From NCBI RefSeq assembly GCF_030445035.2, contig NC_092216.1, positions 16,555,405-16,619,404 on the forward strand: 64,000 bases of DNA. Reading direction: 5' to 3'. The position numbers and the translations under genes are program-made. This DNA is from Dasypus novemcinctus (taxonomy: Eukaryota; Chordata; Mammalia; Cingulata; Dasypodidae). This document shows positions 1 through 9,768 of the stretch, piece by piece. The notes beneath the pieces were generated by a model. That model saw only the letters and a program-made list of their open reading frames with translations, did no database searches and was not told where the DNA came from. The stretch's first letter is position 1. Each line of letters begins with the position of its first letter.

Positions 1-185
1 TGATGAGTCTCTACTCGCAGATCCCCTGATCCCAGCTCTCTCATTCTATTTCTCTTGCTCTTTCTTTTTGTGTTTCATTCTCCCTTCTCTCTTTGTCTTT
101 AATTCCCGATACCCTCAGGTCACTGATTAAGACTCTGACAGCCCACAGGATGAGGAAGAAAATATGATTGGAGGGGACTCACTAG
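1..185. other. Unassigned pyrimidine-rich sequence at window edge
   Basis: A C/T-rich stretch followed by a short purine-rich segment. The texture resembles the R/U5 and leader part of a retroviral LTR, but no TG/CA ends, polyadenylation signal or primer-binding site can be defined, so it is left unassigned. It directly precedes a 5'-truncated L1 3' end. Confidence 0.25.
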
Positions 186-545
186 TATTCTACCATAGAA
201 CTATTGTGCTCTAGCAATGGCAGAAATTGTATCATTGCTGTGGAAACAGTGGCCATGGGAGATGCTGAGGGCAGGGAGAGGGAAGAAGAGGTATGAAAAT
301 GATATTGCAAGGACAGATGCAGGACATTATATATCCTGTCATAACCCATTGAGTGAACTGGGGGAGAGTCTAAACTACAATGTAAACTATAATCCATATG
401 GTGCAGGAGTGATACAAAATGTATTCACCAAATTCAATGAATGTGGCATTAAGATGAAAGAGGTTGTTGATGTGGGAAGAGTTGGGTATAAGGGAAGTTC
501 TTATATTTTTTAATGTGACATTTTTAAAACCTATGTATGTTTTTT
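186..545 (+). mobile_element. 5'-truncated L1 3' UTR end
   Basis: This matches the last ~350 bp of the L1 3' UTR at 20700-21080, and recurs at 1290-1649 and, inverted, at 23941-24600 and 39138-39690. Shared landmarks are the G/A-rich block near 258-290, the phrase around 'gtaaactataatccatatgg' and the pre-poly(A) T-rich/A-rich end near 510-550. It is an old dead fragment. The 98-codon open frame inside it is fortuitous. Confidence 0.75.
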
Positions 546-583
546 AAAAAAGACAATTAGATGAACACACCTGGAACTCCAAA

Positions 584-601
584 ACACACACACACACACA
601 A
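584..601. repeat. (CA)n microsatellite
   Basis: About nine CA units sit at the junction between the L1 3' fragment and the ERV-1 LTR/leader segment. Confidence 0.95.
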
Positions 602-1289
602 ACCCATGTTTATGTTTCATGTGATCCAAGTAAGAAACATGTTTTCATACCCTATGAAATATCCTTGTTTTTAAACCCCCTATTATATCATCCCTCATTT
701 TCTCATCTCTTTGCAGAGTGCAATCTTCATTCATTCCTTGTCCAACTGCCATCAAAGATTCTCTTCACTTCATAAGTCCCATTAAAACTTTCATCTGATT
801 CTGTACCTGGTGTGTTCTTTGCTCTAAAAGCCACACAAACTCAAAGCCTTCAAAAATTGGATAGTAAAAATCGGTGAGTCAGTCAGGAAACCAAAGGATC
901 ACCAGCAGCAATAGGCATCAGCTTAAGGAGAGGAGACTCCATAAGGGAAATCTGAGGTTAGTATATACCACCCACATGAGGAGGAATGGCTACCTTCCAG
1001 GATGAACAGGGACTGTCAAGAGAACATGGGGACACCCAAAAAACTATGGCAGATATACTGGCTGTACTACAGCAGATAGCAGAGCAGCTGCACTTAAATA
1101 AGGAAAAGGGGGACTACTGTAAGATAGCCCTTATCAGAAGACTTGTGGACAGCAACTGAGGCAGAATTTGTGGCAAAGGTCTCTGTGCACCACTTAGAAG
1201 GAAAGTTAAAGTAAAAAGGGAAAAGCATTAGCACAGGCACAGGTGAAAGATTCCTTAGCTAATCGCCTGTCCTTTGTAGTTGTTGAGCT
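602..1289 (+). mobile_element. ERV-1: 3' part of 5' LTR, leader and gag start (degenerate)
   Basis: This segment aligns by eye with two other places in the window: 3960-4435 (the 3' LTR of the same provirus) and 40900-41560 (ERV-2). Common parts are a polyadenylation-signal-like 'attaaaac' near 781, the U5-like run ending near 860, then a leader containing 'ggtgagtcagtcag' and a purine-rich gag start. The matching order in 41130-41560 supports LTR end, then leader, then gag. No frame is open. Family assignment is an inference; a class I (gammaretrovirus-like) element is most likely given the env remnant at 2940-3372. Confidence 0.6.
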
Positions 1290-1649
1290 TGAGGAGAGGA
1301 AAGAAGAGATGTGATATGACAGCATTTTCAGAACTTGGAGTTGTTCTAAATTATATTGCAGGGGCAGATACTGCACATTATATATCCTACCATAACCCAC
1401 TGAATGGACAGGGGGAGAGCGTAAACTACAATGTAGATTATAATCCATGAGATGCAACAGTGCTCCAAAATGTGCTCACGACATGCAATAAATGTGCCAC
1501 AATGATGAAAGAGGTTGTTGATATGGGAGGAGTGGGGCAGTTGGGGTGATGGGTATATGGGAATCTTTTATTTTTTAATGGAACACTTTTTATGAACTAT
1601 GTATCTTTAAAAAAATACAAAATTTTTTTTAAAAAGAAAAAGAAAAAAA
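1290..1649 (+). mobile_element. 5'-truncated L1 3' end inserted in ERV-1
   Basis: A second copy of the L1 terminal ~350 bp, starting at the A/G-rich block and ending in an A-rich tail (1606-1649). It interrupts the ERV-1 sequence after its gag-start region. A clear target-site duplication was not found by eye. Confidence 0.7.
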
Positions 1650-2900
1650 TCAGAGTGGAAATATGTAAGATAAGGATTGAATGAATATGGAAAGTTTTGA
1701 AGACATTGTAGAAGATAGTATTAAGAAAGGGAATGTGTTTTGTAAGGGTGAAATTTGTCTGGAGATGAAGTAACTATAGTCCATATTGTTATGGTTGGTT
1801 ACAGGAAGTTTGCAAAAATATTTTCTAAACTGAAATATTTAAACGGCTAGTCCCAGGAAGCCATTATTAATTAGAAACTTGGATAAAAAGTAACTTCATG
1901 ACAGTGAAACTTGTCAGAGGCCACTTCAATCTGCATATTAAAGTAGTGGTAGTGGGAAGATAATCTTGATTCCATTGGGAATCTTAGGTTTTCATAAAAT
2001 AATGGAGAAAGTACTTTTTCCTATACTGCTAAGTTAAAATATCTGTTTATTAACATAATCATGGCAAAGGTTGTAGAAGTAAAGTAATAAAAATAGTTAA
2101 GTCCATTTAATGTTATAAAATGCATTGGAAGAATTTAGAAAATTTATAAAAATTAAGAGCTAGCTTTAGTTTTGTCAAACTCTCTTGCACATTCAAACCC
2201 CGGCCTCTAGTATCCTGAATAGTGTCTCTCCATTTGAGTTATTGGCTAGGTTGGTCACTGCAACCCTTAAAATAATAAAAGGATCTCCCTTCTCTGGGCA
2301 TGCTCCTGAAGTGGATGGAGAGTATGTTGCTGTTTCAGGCAGCTGGCAATAGTTTGAGTGGCCAGATTTACTATGGGTATTGCCTATAAACTGGTAATGT
2401 TTCATAATGCCCAAAGGTGCTATGAACCAGACAGGTGAAGCACTGAAGCCTCCCTCCAAGAGCCAGTGGTGCTGCAGCATGCTGACTGTGTGAAGGACGT
2501 ACCAAGTGGAGTATTACTTACTGGGGTAACATGAGTAGAAACTAAACAGACCTAAACGATTGGCATTATGGTCTACTCCCATGGAGAGACAACATGTATG
2601 GTAAAGCAAACCTGGAGCTTAGATCTATTAACATCAGCTCAAAGAGGAACTTGTGCATTTATTAGTATATTGATTAGTGTTAAGTACTGTACCTATATAC
2701 CTGATGAGTATGACAATATCTATAGGAATATAACATAACATGTTAATAGTCTTTATAAATGTAATTCATTTTCTAATGAATTAATGAATGTGCCTATAAG
2801 ATAAAACAATGCCTTTCTTAAGTATTGTCCTTATTTTGCCTGCCATATGCTTGTCTTGTTTTTGCCTATATTGTCTTTGTGAGTTTATATCTAGGGTAGT
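1650..2900. other. Unassigned, probably decayed ERV-1 interior
   Basis: AT-rich sequence without a recognised gene. The segment 2170-2520 translates on the plus strand as a broken, proline- and tryptophan-containing reading that could be env surface-subunit remnant, because it lies just before a recognisable env transmembrane segment. The stretch 1650-2160 shows nothing I can identify. Confidence 0.3.
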
Positions 2901-2939
2901 GCCTCTTTTTAACTCTCCTAGCTGTCATAAGCATAACCA

Positions 2940-3372
2940 CCACTCTGGGAACTGAGCGTGGCAGTTTTCTAGCAGCATTTGAAACTTACAGGACAAGTCC
3001 ATCAGCTTCAGAAAGATGTAGTCTCTGGAGACACCTAGGCTTTCCCATTCCCATGGTCCAATATGCATGGCTACCCTACCTTTGGGGACTGCTTATCACC
3101 ATTTTATTTATCCTTTTAGTAGGACCACATATTTTGAAAATTCTAACATAAGTTTATTTTTTCCAGGGTCAATTCCTTCCAGAAAATGGTATTAGTCATG
3201 TGGGGGTTTCATCCTACTCCAATCATGGTGCCAGGCCCACCTTCCCTCAAACTCAATAAAATAGATGGAGAGTTTCACAAATCATTAGTCAAGGAACTTC
3301 TGCCCCTAATCAGCAGGAAGCAGCTACAGGAGAATAACCATTACCCTTCAGTTCCCCCTCAAGAATAAGGGG
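2940..3372 (+). pseudogene. ERV-1 env transmembrane and cytoplasmic-tail remnant
   Basis: In the plus strand, 3071-3150 encodes a hydrophobic helix (leucine/isoleucine-rich, with a 'LLVGPHIL' run) of the type that anchors retroviral env transmembrane subunits. A short open tail (3186-3368) follows, ending just before a purine-rich tract. Upstream (2985-3070) is a reading with a stop and frame changes. Position immediately before a polypurine tract and LTR is where env ends in a provirus. This is an old broken copy with no possibility of a full protein here. The subfamily is not identified. Confidence 0.55.
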
Positions 3373-3373
3373 G

Positions 3374-4435
3374 TGAACTCTCTGAGGAGGGAATTGAGGC
3401 AGGTTAATTTAGGAAACAGGGGAGACAGCTGGTCAAAATAAAGTCCACCAAAGACCCTGGTCACAAGGTCCAGTTTGAAAGTCCTGGACTACTTATTATC
3501 TGTTAATGGAAATGTTTCTTCCCCCTCATGTTCCCCGTAAACATTTTTCTTTTTGCCCCTATGCCCTTGCCTACAGTGAGCTTCAGCAGTAACACATGCC
3601 CACAATCAAACCAATGTTTGATCTTCCTTGGTAAGTCGAGGATGCTCCTGGCCTTCCTTGGATCATAACTACAGCAAATTGACAGCATGAAACACATTGC
3701 TGGCATGACAGAATACAACCCACTGACAAGTTTGGAACATGACTTTCTCATTTAAGACTGAAATATAGCTGCCCTCTTTCAATGAGACTCGATTATATGT
3801 TTTCCCTTTTAAGGGAACTGGTGAATAAATCCAGGCCTTTATTAGGATATGCTTATATAATAATTTAGGGTGGTTAAGAACTGAGTCTATCACCCTAGGT
3901 TGCATTGTCCAAGGGCAATGGAATAACACACAGAATCTGTGATGTGTAGTTACCTGTGGAATTTTGTCCTATTGTCAATGTAGGCAGCTTTGTGCAACTG
4001 TGGGAGTCCAGGCTCCCTCCTCAAGTCCTCAGCACGCAGCCACCTGTGTGACCTAAGCATAAGTTAAAGGTCAACAATCCTCCCCAGAGGGTAAAGGATG
4101 TATAATGTTATCATAAAATAAGATCTTCACAAAGCAGTAAATGTCTTCCTATGAGCATAGCAAAAACATCCATACATGTCATCTATATGCTTCACATGAC
4201 CCTAGCAGGAACTCTGTTCTGAAACCCTTTATATATCATCCTTAATTTTCTCATCACTTTGTGGAGCCCAATTTTCATTCATTCCTTGACTGGCCACCAA
4301 TGAGCTCTCCTGTTCATAAGTCCCAATAAAACTTATGTCTGATTCTCTTCTCAGTGCATTCTTTGTTCTTGCAGCCACACCAACTCATGCCCTTCAAGAG
4401 TTGGGTTATAATAGGCATATTGGCCTCTTTTCTTT
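3374..4435 (+). mobile_element. ERV-1 3' LTR
   Basis: Begins after a purine-rich tract ('aagaataaggggg', a candidate polypurine tract). It contains a TATA-like segment and a polyadenylation signal 'caataaaac' (4324), followed by a U5-like end that matches both 780-860 and the ERV-2 LTR at 41078-41140. The right edge is uncertain by tens of bases. The length of about 1 kb is plausible for an LTR but could include a later insertion. Confidence 0.5.
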
Positions 4436-4606
4436 TATTAGACATTGCCTATTTACTCTAGTGATTCTTGCCCCTCTATTTGAGATTGCAACAGGACTCC
4501 AAACGGTAGGCATATGGATTTTGTTGGCCATTATGTGGGTCTCTAGCTACTGAGATAATACCTATGACCACATAAACACAGTCATATTCCACAGAGGTAT
4601 GCCCCA
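4436..4606. other. Unassigned spacer between LTR and U6 copy
   Basis: No recognisable gene or repeat. Its last 14 bases (4593-4606) form the left copy of the U6 target-site duplication. Confidence 0.3.
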
Positions 4607-4703
4607 GTGCTAGCTTCAGCAGCAACTATACTACTATTGGAATGATACAGAGATTAGCATGGCCTCTGTGAAAGGATGATGCAAAATCATGAAGCATTCC
4701 ATA
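4607..4703 (+). pseudogene. RNU6: U6 snRNA retropseudogene
   Basis: The stretch aligns with U6 spliceosomal RNA along nearly its full length: 5' 'gtgctagcttcagcagc', a central 'ttggaatgatacagagat', 'agcatggcc', and the 3' 'gaagcattcca'. Several substitutions and small deletions lie in the region that pairs with U4 and binds the splice site. It is flanked by near-identical repeats, AGAGGTATGCC at 4593 and AGAGGCATGCC at 4703, the mark of L1-driven reinsertion. No upstream polymerase III elements (TATA or PSE at the usual spacing) are evident. A dead copy, not a working gene. Confidence 0.9.
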
Positions 4704-4919
4704 GAGGCATGCCTAGATGTACCCTTCTCCACCCATCTCCTCACCAACACCCTGCACTGGTGCCCTCCCCTGCCATAATTGCTGAAAGGATACTTCCACA
4801 ATTGTGTTTTTAACCACTCCTCAAACTCCTAAGTTCATCTGGTCCTTCCTCCAGCCCCCCCACCTGCTCAATCAGTAACCCAACCCAACCGCCAGCCCCA
4901 CTGAAACTCACACACCAGC
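4704..4919. other. C-rich unassigned stretch
   Basis: Pyrimidine-rich, low-complexity in parts, no open frame. It may belong to the 3' UTR of the minus-strand L1 that is recognisable from about 4920 onwards. Confidence 0.3.
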
Positions 4920-6934
4920 ATCATCAACCCATTCATATCCCTGCCACCATTACCTTATCCAATGCCAAACCACTCCATTCACAACTTCACAGGTTCTACC
5001 CAGATTGAGCATCACCTCTCCATTCTCTACTATCTCCTGCTAACTCATTTTTCAGATGACTTTTGTGATTCTAGTCAATATCCTTTGTTTATATCAGTGA
5101 AATCATGTATGTCCTTTATTGATTGATTTATTTCAATTTATTTCACTAAACATAATGTTTAGATTCTGATGGATGTAGGATGACTGAACACCTGAATATA
5201 ACTTGTTTCTCTCCCTGTTACCATGGTACAAAGGAAAGAATTGTATGCAAATTAGAAGGTAATGAGATGTAAACCTCAGCGTCAAATTCTGCTTTTGCTG
5301 GACAAGACCTTCTGTTGAAGCGATGAAGTATGAAAACCATTGAAGTATCAACCATTTGGCCAGACCTGCACAGAAGTCCCTTGCTGTCCTCACTTCAACT
5401 TGCTTAATTAACATAGTAAACTCCCACCCAGGGGTGGAGTTATCTGTCCCATTTTTGATCATGCAATGTGTGTGCAAGTGTGATTTCCTGGACATATTAA
5501 TCATACAATTGTATATCCGGCTGTGTGTATCTGTGTTCATCCATATGCATAAAATCAAATGCGTAATCAGAGCCAATGCTAAGTAGGAACTTGAGTATTT
5601 AAGCAAGAGTGAAACTGCAGCACAGGGAATCAGGTCTGAGTCACTTTAGACAAATCTTGGCTTCTGTCTGCAGACGTAATATTTGTAAGATCTGCCTAGC
5701 TCTCAGGTTAAAGGTTTTGGTGTTTTTTTTTAATATAGGATGCAGATATATATATATCTGGTTATCCTCAAAGGCCCAGCTTTGGGACCTAACAATTCAT
5801 CCATGTTTTAGCATTCCTTCTTACAGCTGACTAATATTTCTTTGTCTTTTATACCACTGTTTGCTTATCCTTTCATCTATTGATGGATATTTGGGGTGCT
5901 TTCAACTTTTGGCAACAGTGGATAATACTGCTATGAACATGATTGTACACATATTTGTTCATGTTCATATATTTGGGTATGTCCCTCAGAATAGGATTCC
6001 CAAATCATATAGCAGTTCTTTATTTACCTTCTTGAGGAACCAGCAAACAGTCTTACACAGTGGCTGCACCATTCTACATTCCCACCAGACGTGGATGTGT
6101 GTCCCGTTTCCTCCATATCTTCTCCAACACTTGTAGTTTTATAGTTTTTTAAATAGCAGCAATCTAATAAATGTTCAATGATACATGATGTAGTTTTTCT
6201 TCCTTAAAGTCTATTATTTTTAATTCTCAATTGCATTTATTTGTATTCTACACTTTTTCTTTTTCATTTCTCTCTTTCTGCATGCTTAGTTTGAGTTTGC
6301 TTTACTTTTTTCTAGTTCATCCAGGTGTGTAGTTAGGTCTCTACAATTTTTTTTTCTTTTTTAATATATGTACTTATGGCTATAAATTTCCCTTTTAGGC
6401 ATATCTTTGTTGGATCACATAAGATTTGCATGATGCTTTATCCTTTTCATTTGTTATAAGCTATTTACTGTTTTCTATTTTAATTCTTCTCTGGAACACT
6501 GACTAAGAATGTGCCATGTAACATCCATGTATTTTTAATTTTTTAATTTTTCTGTTATTGATTTACAGCTTTATACTCTTATGATAATAAGAGTTGCCTT
6601 GACTAATTTCAGTCTTTTAAATTTATTGATTCTTATTTTGTCACCCAATATATAATCTATCCTGGAAAATGATCCAGGGCCACTTGAGAAAAATATATAT
6701 CTTGTTTGGGGGTTCTAACCTACTAACTTGAAAAGAATCTAACTCAGGTTCAATAGCATACACTTTCTCTGTTTGGATATCCCTCTATTTCCCTCTCTTC
6801 TTGTACTTGCCCTATATTACTTCTTTATATTTTAAATGTCCATATTCAGGAAATACACTATTTTTCTTGCTCCACTGTATTCTGACTTTTACAGGAATTA
6901 AAGAGTAGAGACACAGATTGAGAATACAGTACTA
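4920..6934 (-). mobile_element. Old L1 fragment (3' UTR to ORF2), interrupted
   Basis: Read on the minus strand, 4960-5165 and 5790-6150 are the L1 3' UTR and the end of ORF2: the phrases around 'ttcactaaacataatg' and 'attcatccatgttttagc' are complementary to the conserved ORF2 3' region. 6190-6930 is complementary to the endonuclease part of ORF2. The middle of ORF2 is absent, so this is a rearranged or deleted copy. A foreign block, 5168-5785, splits it. Confidence 0.7.
5168..5785 (+). mobile_element. Possible solo LTR inside old L1
   Basis: About 600 bp that breaks the surrounding minus-strand L1. It starts near 'tgatgg', carries a TATA-like 'gagtatttaagcaagag' at 5594 and then a transcription-start-like, CT-rich segment, as in an LTR. 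No certain TG/CA ends or target-site duplication were seen, so the class is a guess. Confidence 0.35.
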
Positions 6935-8310
6935 TTGGGATTTTAAATATACTTTCCTTATTCGAGAAATTGTAGGTTTACAGAACAACTGTCCCTAAAA
7001 TACAGGATTTTCACCTTATGCATTGGTACAGAATATTTGCAGTAATTGATAATAGTACATTTAAATTTGTTCTATTAATTAAATGCCCTGGGTTAGCCTA
7101 GGGTTCACTATTGTGAAGTACAGTTCCATAGAGTTTTTAAAATATTTTATCTTGTCACTATATATAAAATCTAACATTTCCCTTTTAATCCTATGGAGAT
7201 GGATATTTCAGTGCTGTTAATTGCATACACAATTAACAATGTGCTAACATCACAACCATCCATTACAGAAACATTTTCACCACAAAGGCTCATTACTTGA
7301 ATATTTCCATATTTCCAAATAGGAACCCTGCTCATTTTAAGTCTTAACTTTCCATTCTTTATCAGCTATCTATCCCATGGTAACACATATTCACCATTGA
7401 TATTGGTCTTGTAGAATGAATTTGGTGATGTTTCTTCTTCAATTTCTTTGAAGAGTTAGAGGAGAAATGGAATTGTCTCCCTGAAATATTATGTAGAATT
7501 CCCTGGTGAAGTTATCTTTTTTGTCTTTTCTTTGTTGGAAGTTTTTAGATTACTGATTCAGTCTCTTCATTGGGAACGGGTTTGTTGAGATCTATTTTTT
7601 GAGTTGGTACAGATGGTTTGTGTGTTTGTATGTATTCATTTCATCTAGACTATCTAATTTATTTCATACCATTGCTCATACTATCCTCTTAGAGTCCTAT
7701 TTATTTCAGGGAAGTTAGTAGTAATAATTTCTTTTTCATTTCTAACTTTAATCATTTGTATACTATTCCTTTTTCTGTTGTTGTTAATTTTATTGATCTT
7801 TTCAAAGAACCAAATTTTGGTTTTGTTGCTTCACTGTATATTTTGTCTATTCCATTTATCTCCATTCATTTTGCCTTTTCCTGCATTCTCATTTTGCGTT
7901 TAGTTTCCTCTTTTTTCTAGTTATTTCAGTTTTAAGGTTATGTCTCTGTTTTGAAATCTCTCTTCTTTTCCAGTGTAAACATTTAGAGCTACAAATTTCA
8001 CTCTCAACACTGCCTTTGTTGCTTCCCATAAGTTTAGTATGTTATATTTTCATTTTCACTTGCCTCAAGACATTTCCTAATTTTGCTGTTGATATTTTCT
8101 TTAACCCATTGGATGTTTAATAGTATTTTGTTTAGATTCCAAAGATTTGTGAATTTCTCATTTCTCACTATTTCTTGTGTCTTTGAATTTAAGATGAGTC
8201 TGTTGAAGACAGCATATACTTCAGTCATGTCTTTTTTATCCATTCTGCCAATCTATCCCTTTAATGGAGAGTTTAAACCATTTACATTTTCTCTTTTTAA
8301 TTATATTTCA
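6935..8310 (-). mobile_element. Old L1 fragment (3' UTR then ORF2)
   Basis: 6940-7420 is the 3' UTR type that starts with 'gagaaattgtaggtttacag' (also seen near 8315, 25430, 26870, 29400 and 38325). 7400-7900 is complementary to the reverse transcriptase N-terminal region, and 7900-8310 to the endonuclease region. A 69-codon minus-strand open frame (8034-8243) is part of this ORF2 remnant. ORF2 is internally deleted and full of stops. Confidence 0.7.
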
Positions 8311-8314
8311 TTTT

Positions 8315-9741
8315 TAAAGAAGATTTAGATTACATAAATGTTGCATGAAAAACATGAGAGATTTCTATATGCTGCATTTCCTCCCCTTTCCACTTTCCCA
8401 CATTCTTTTCAGCGTGGTACATTTGGTACAATTGATGAACTCATATTGAAGCATTGCTACTAACCATAGACAACAGTTTACATTACAGTTTGCACTCTGT
8501 CTCACACAATTTTGTGTTTTGACAAAATATACAATGGAATGGATCTGTCACTGCAATGTCATGCAGGACAATTCCAGTGTCCTGAAAATGCCCCCATGTT
8601 ACACCTATCCTTCTCTCTACCATCCCTCAGAACTTCTGGTGGCCACTGCCCTTATATCAATGAAAAGAGTTCTTCCATTGCTATAATAATATTAATATGT
8701 CTGTAGAAGACTAATAAGAAGTCTATTTTAGTCCATTGTGCATTCCCTGTCTAGAGGATTTGGAGATGGTGATACCCACTCTACTTCTAGTTAAGACCTC
8801 TTAGGGTGAATTGATGGGACTATCTTTCTTGCAGTTGCAGACGCTCTCTTTCCTTGGGATAGCCATTGTCCATCATAATATCTTTGTTGTTTGTTCTTGG
8901 TGAGTCCAATGAACTGGAGAGTAAGTGTTGCAACTGCTGAAATTTACACTCCACTGGCCAATGGATCCAAAGATTTCAGTCTCTGAAACATATATTTATC
9001 AAGTGTAGTGCTAATTATAGTTTCAACTAAAAGGAGCAGAAGAGTCATATGTACAGGATCTAAAAATGAATCTAACTGTTATACTGAGGGACATAAATTC
9101 CAAAGTAAGGCTCACTGATAGGGTGCTGAATTCCTGAGCTGTTTGCCCTGCTATAGTTTCTGGATATCTCTAGAGCTGTCAGGAACCCAGCTATTTAAGG
9201 TACTGTTGATTGTGATAGTCACTTTCTTCCATTGCCGGAATAGTAATGCCTACCTCAGTACATAGTTGCATTTCCATATTTTAGCTTTAAATAAGTCTTT
9301 TGTCTTTCTTTTCCTCAGCAAGATTCATTTCAAGAGATTTTTCTTTGAATTTACTAATTCTGTCTTCTTCCCCATCCAGCCAAGTCCTGAATCTCCTGGG
9401 AACTTTTCATTTCACTTATTTTGGTATTCAATTCCAGTAGTTCTTTCAGCACCTGTTAAAATTTTCTCTCTTTACTAAGATCCTCATATCAGTTATTTAT
9501 TCTTTTCCCAATATCTGTTAGTTATTTCTCAGATTTCTTTTATCTCCTTGAGCATTTTTAATATTATTTATTAGAAGCTTTGCTCAGTATGTACAAATTC
9601 TTGTCTTTTTCTTCAGTGTTTTCTGAATTAGTACCCTTTTCCTTATATGGGCCATGATTTCCTGGGTTTTTTTGGGGGAGGCGTGTTTTGGTATGTATTT
9701 GTCATATATTCTTTTCTATGCACTGCATATTTTAATATTTT
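8315..9741 (-). mobile_element. Old L1: 3' UTR copy and 5' UTR/ORF1-side part, left of the L1-A insertion
   Basis: 8315-8990 is another 3' UTR copy, close to 29385-29825. 9270-9741 reads, on the minus strand, as L1 5' UTR/ORF1-side sequence ('gggccatgatttcctggg' region). The same 5'-side sequence continues directly at 21215 beyond L1-A, so L1-A landed inside this element. 8990-9270 is unassigned. Confidence 0.6.
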
Positions 9742-9755
9742 AAAAGCTTAACTCT
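9741..9755 (+). repeat. Left target-site duplication of L1-A
   Basis: TAAAAGCTTAACTCT occurs here and at 21200-21214. It begins at a TTTT/AAAA step, the preferred L1 endonuclease nick. See the finding on nested duplications. Confidence 0.85.
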
Positions 9756-9768
9756 TGAAACAAAACAG

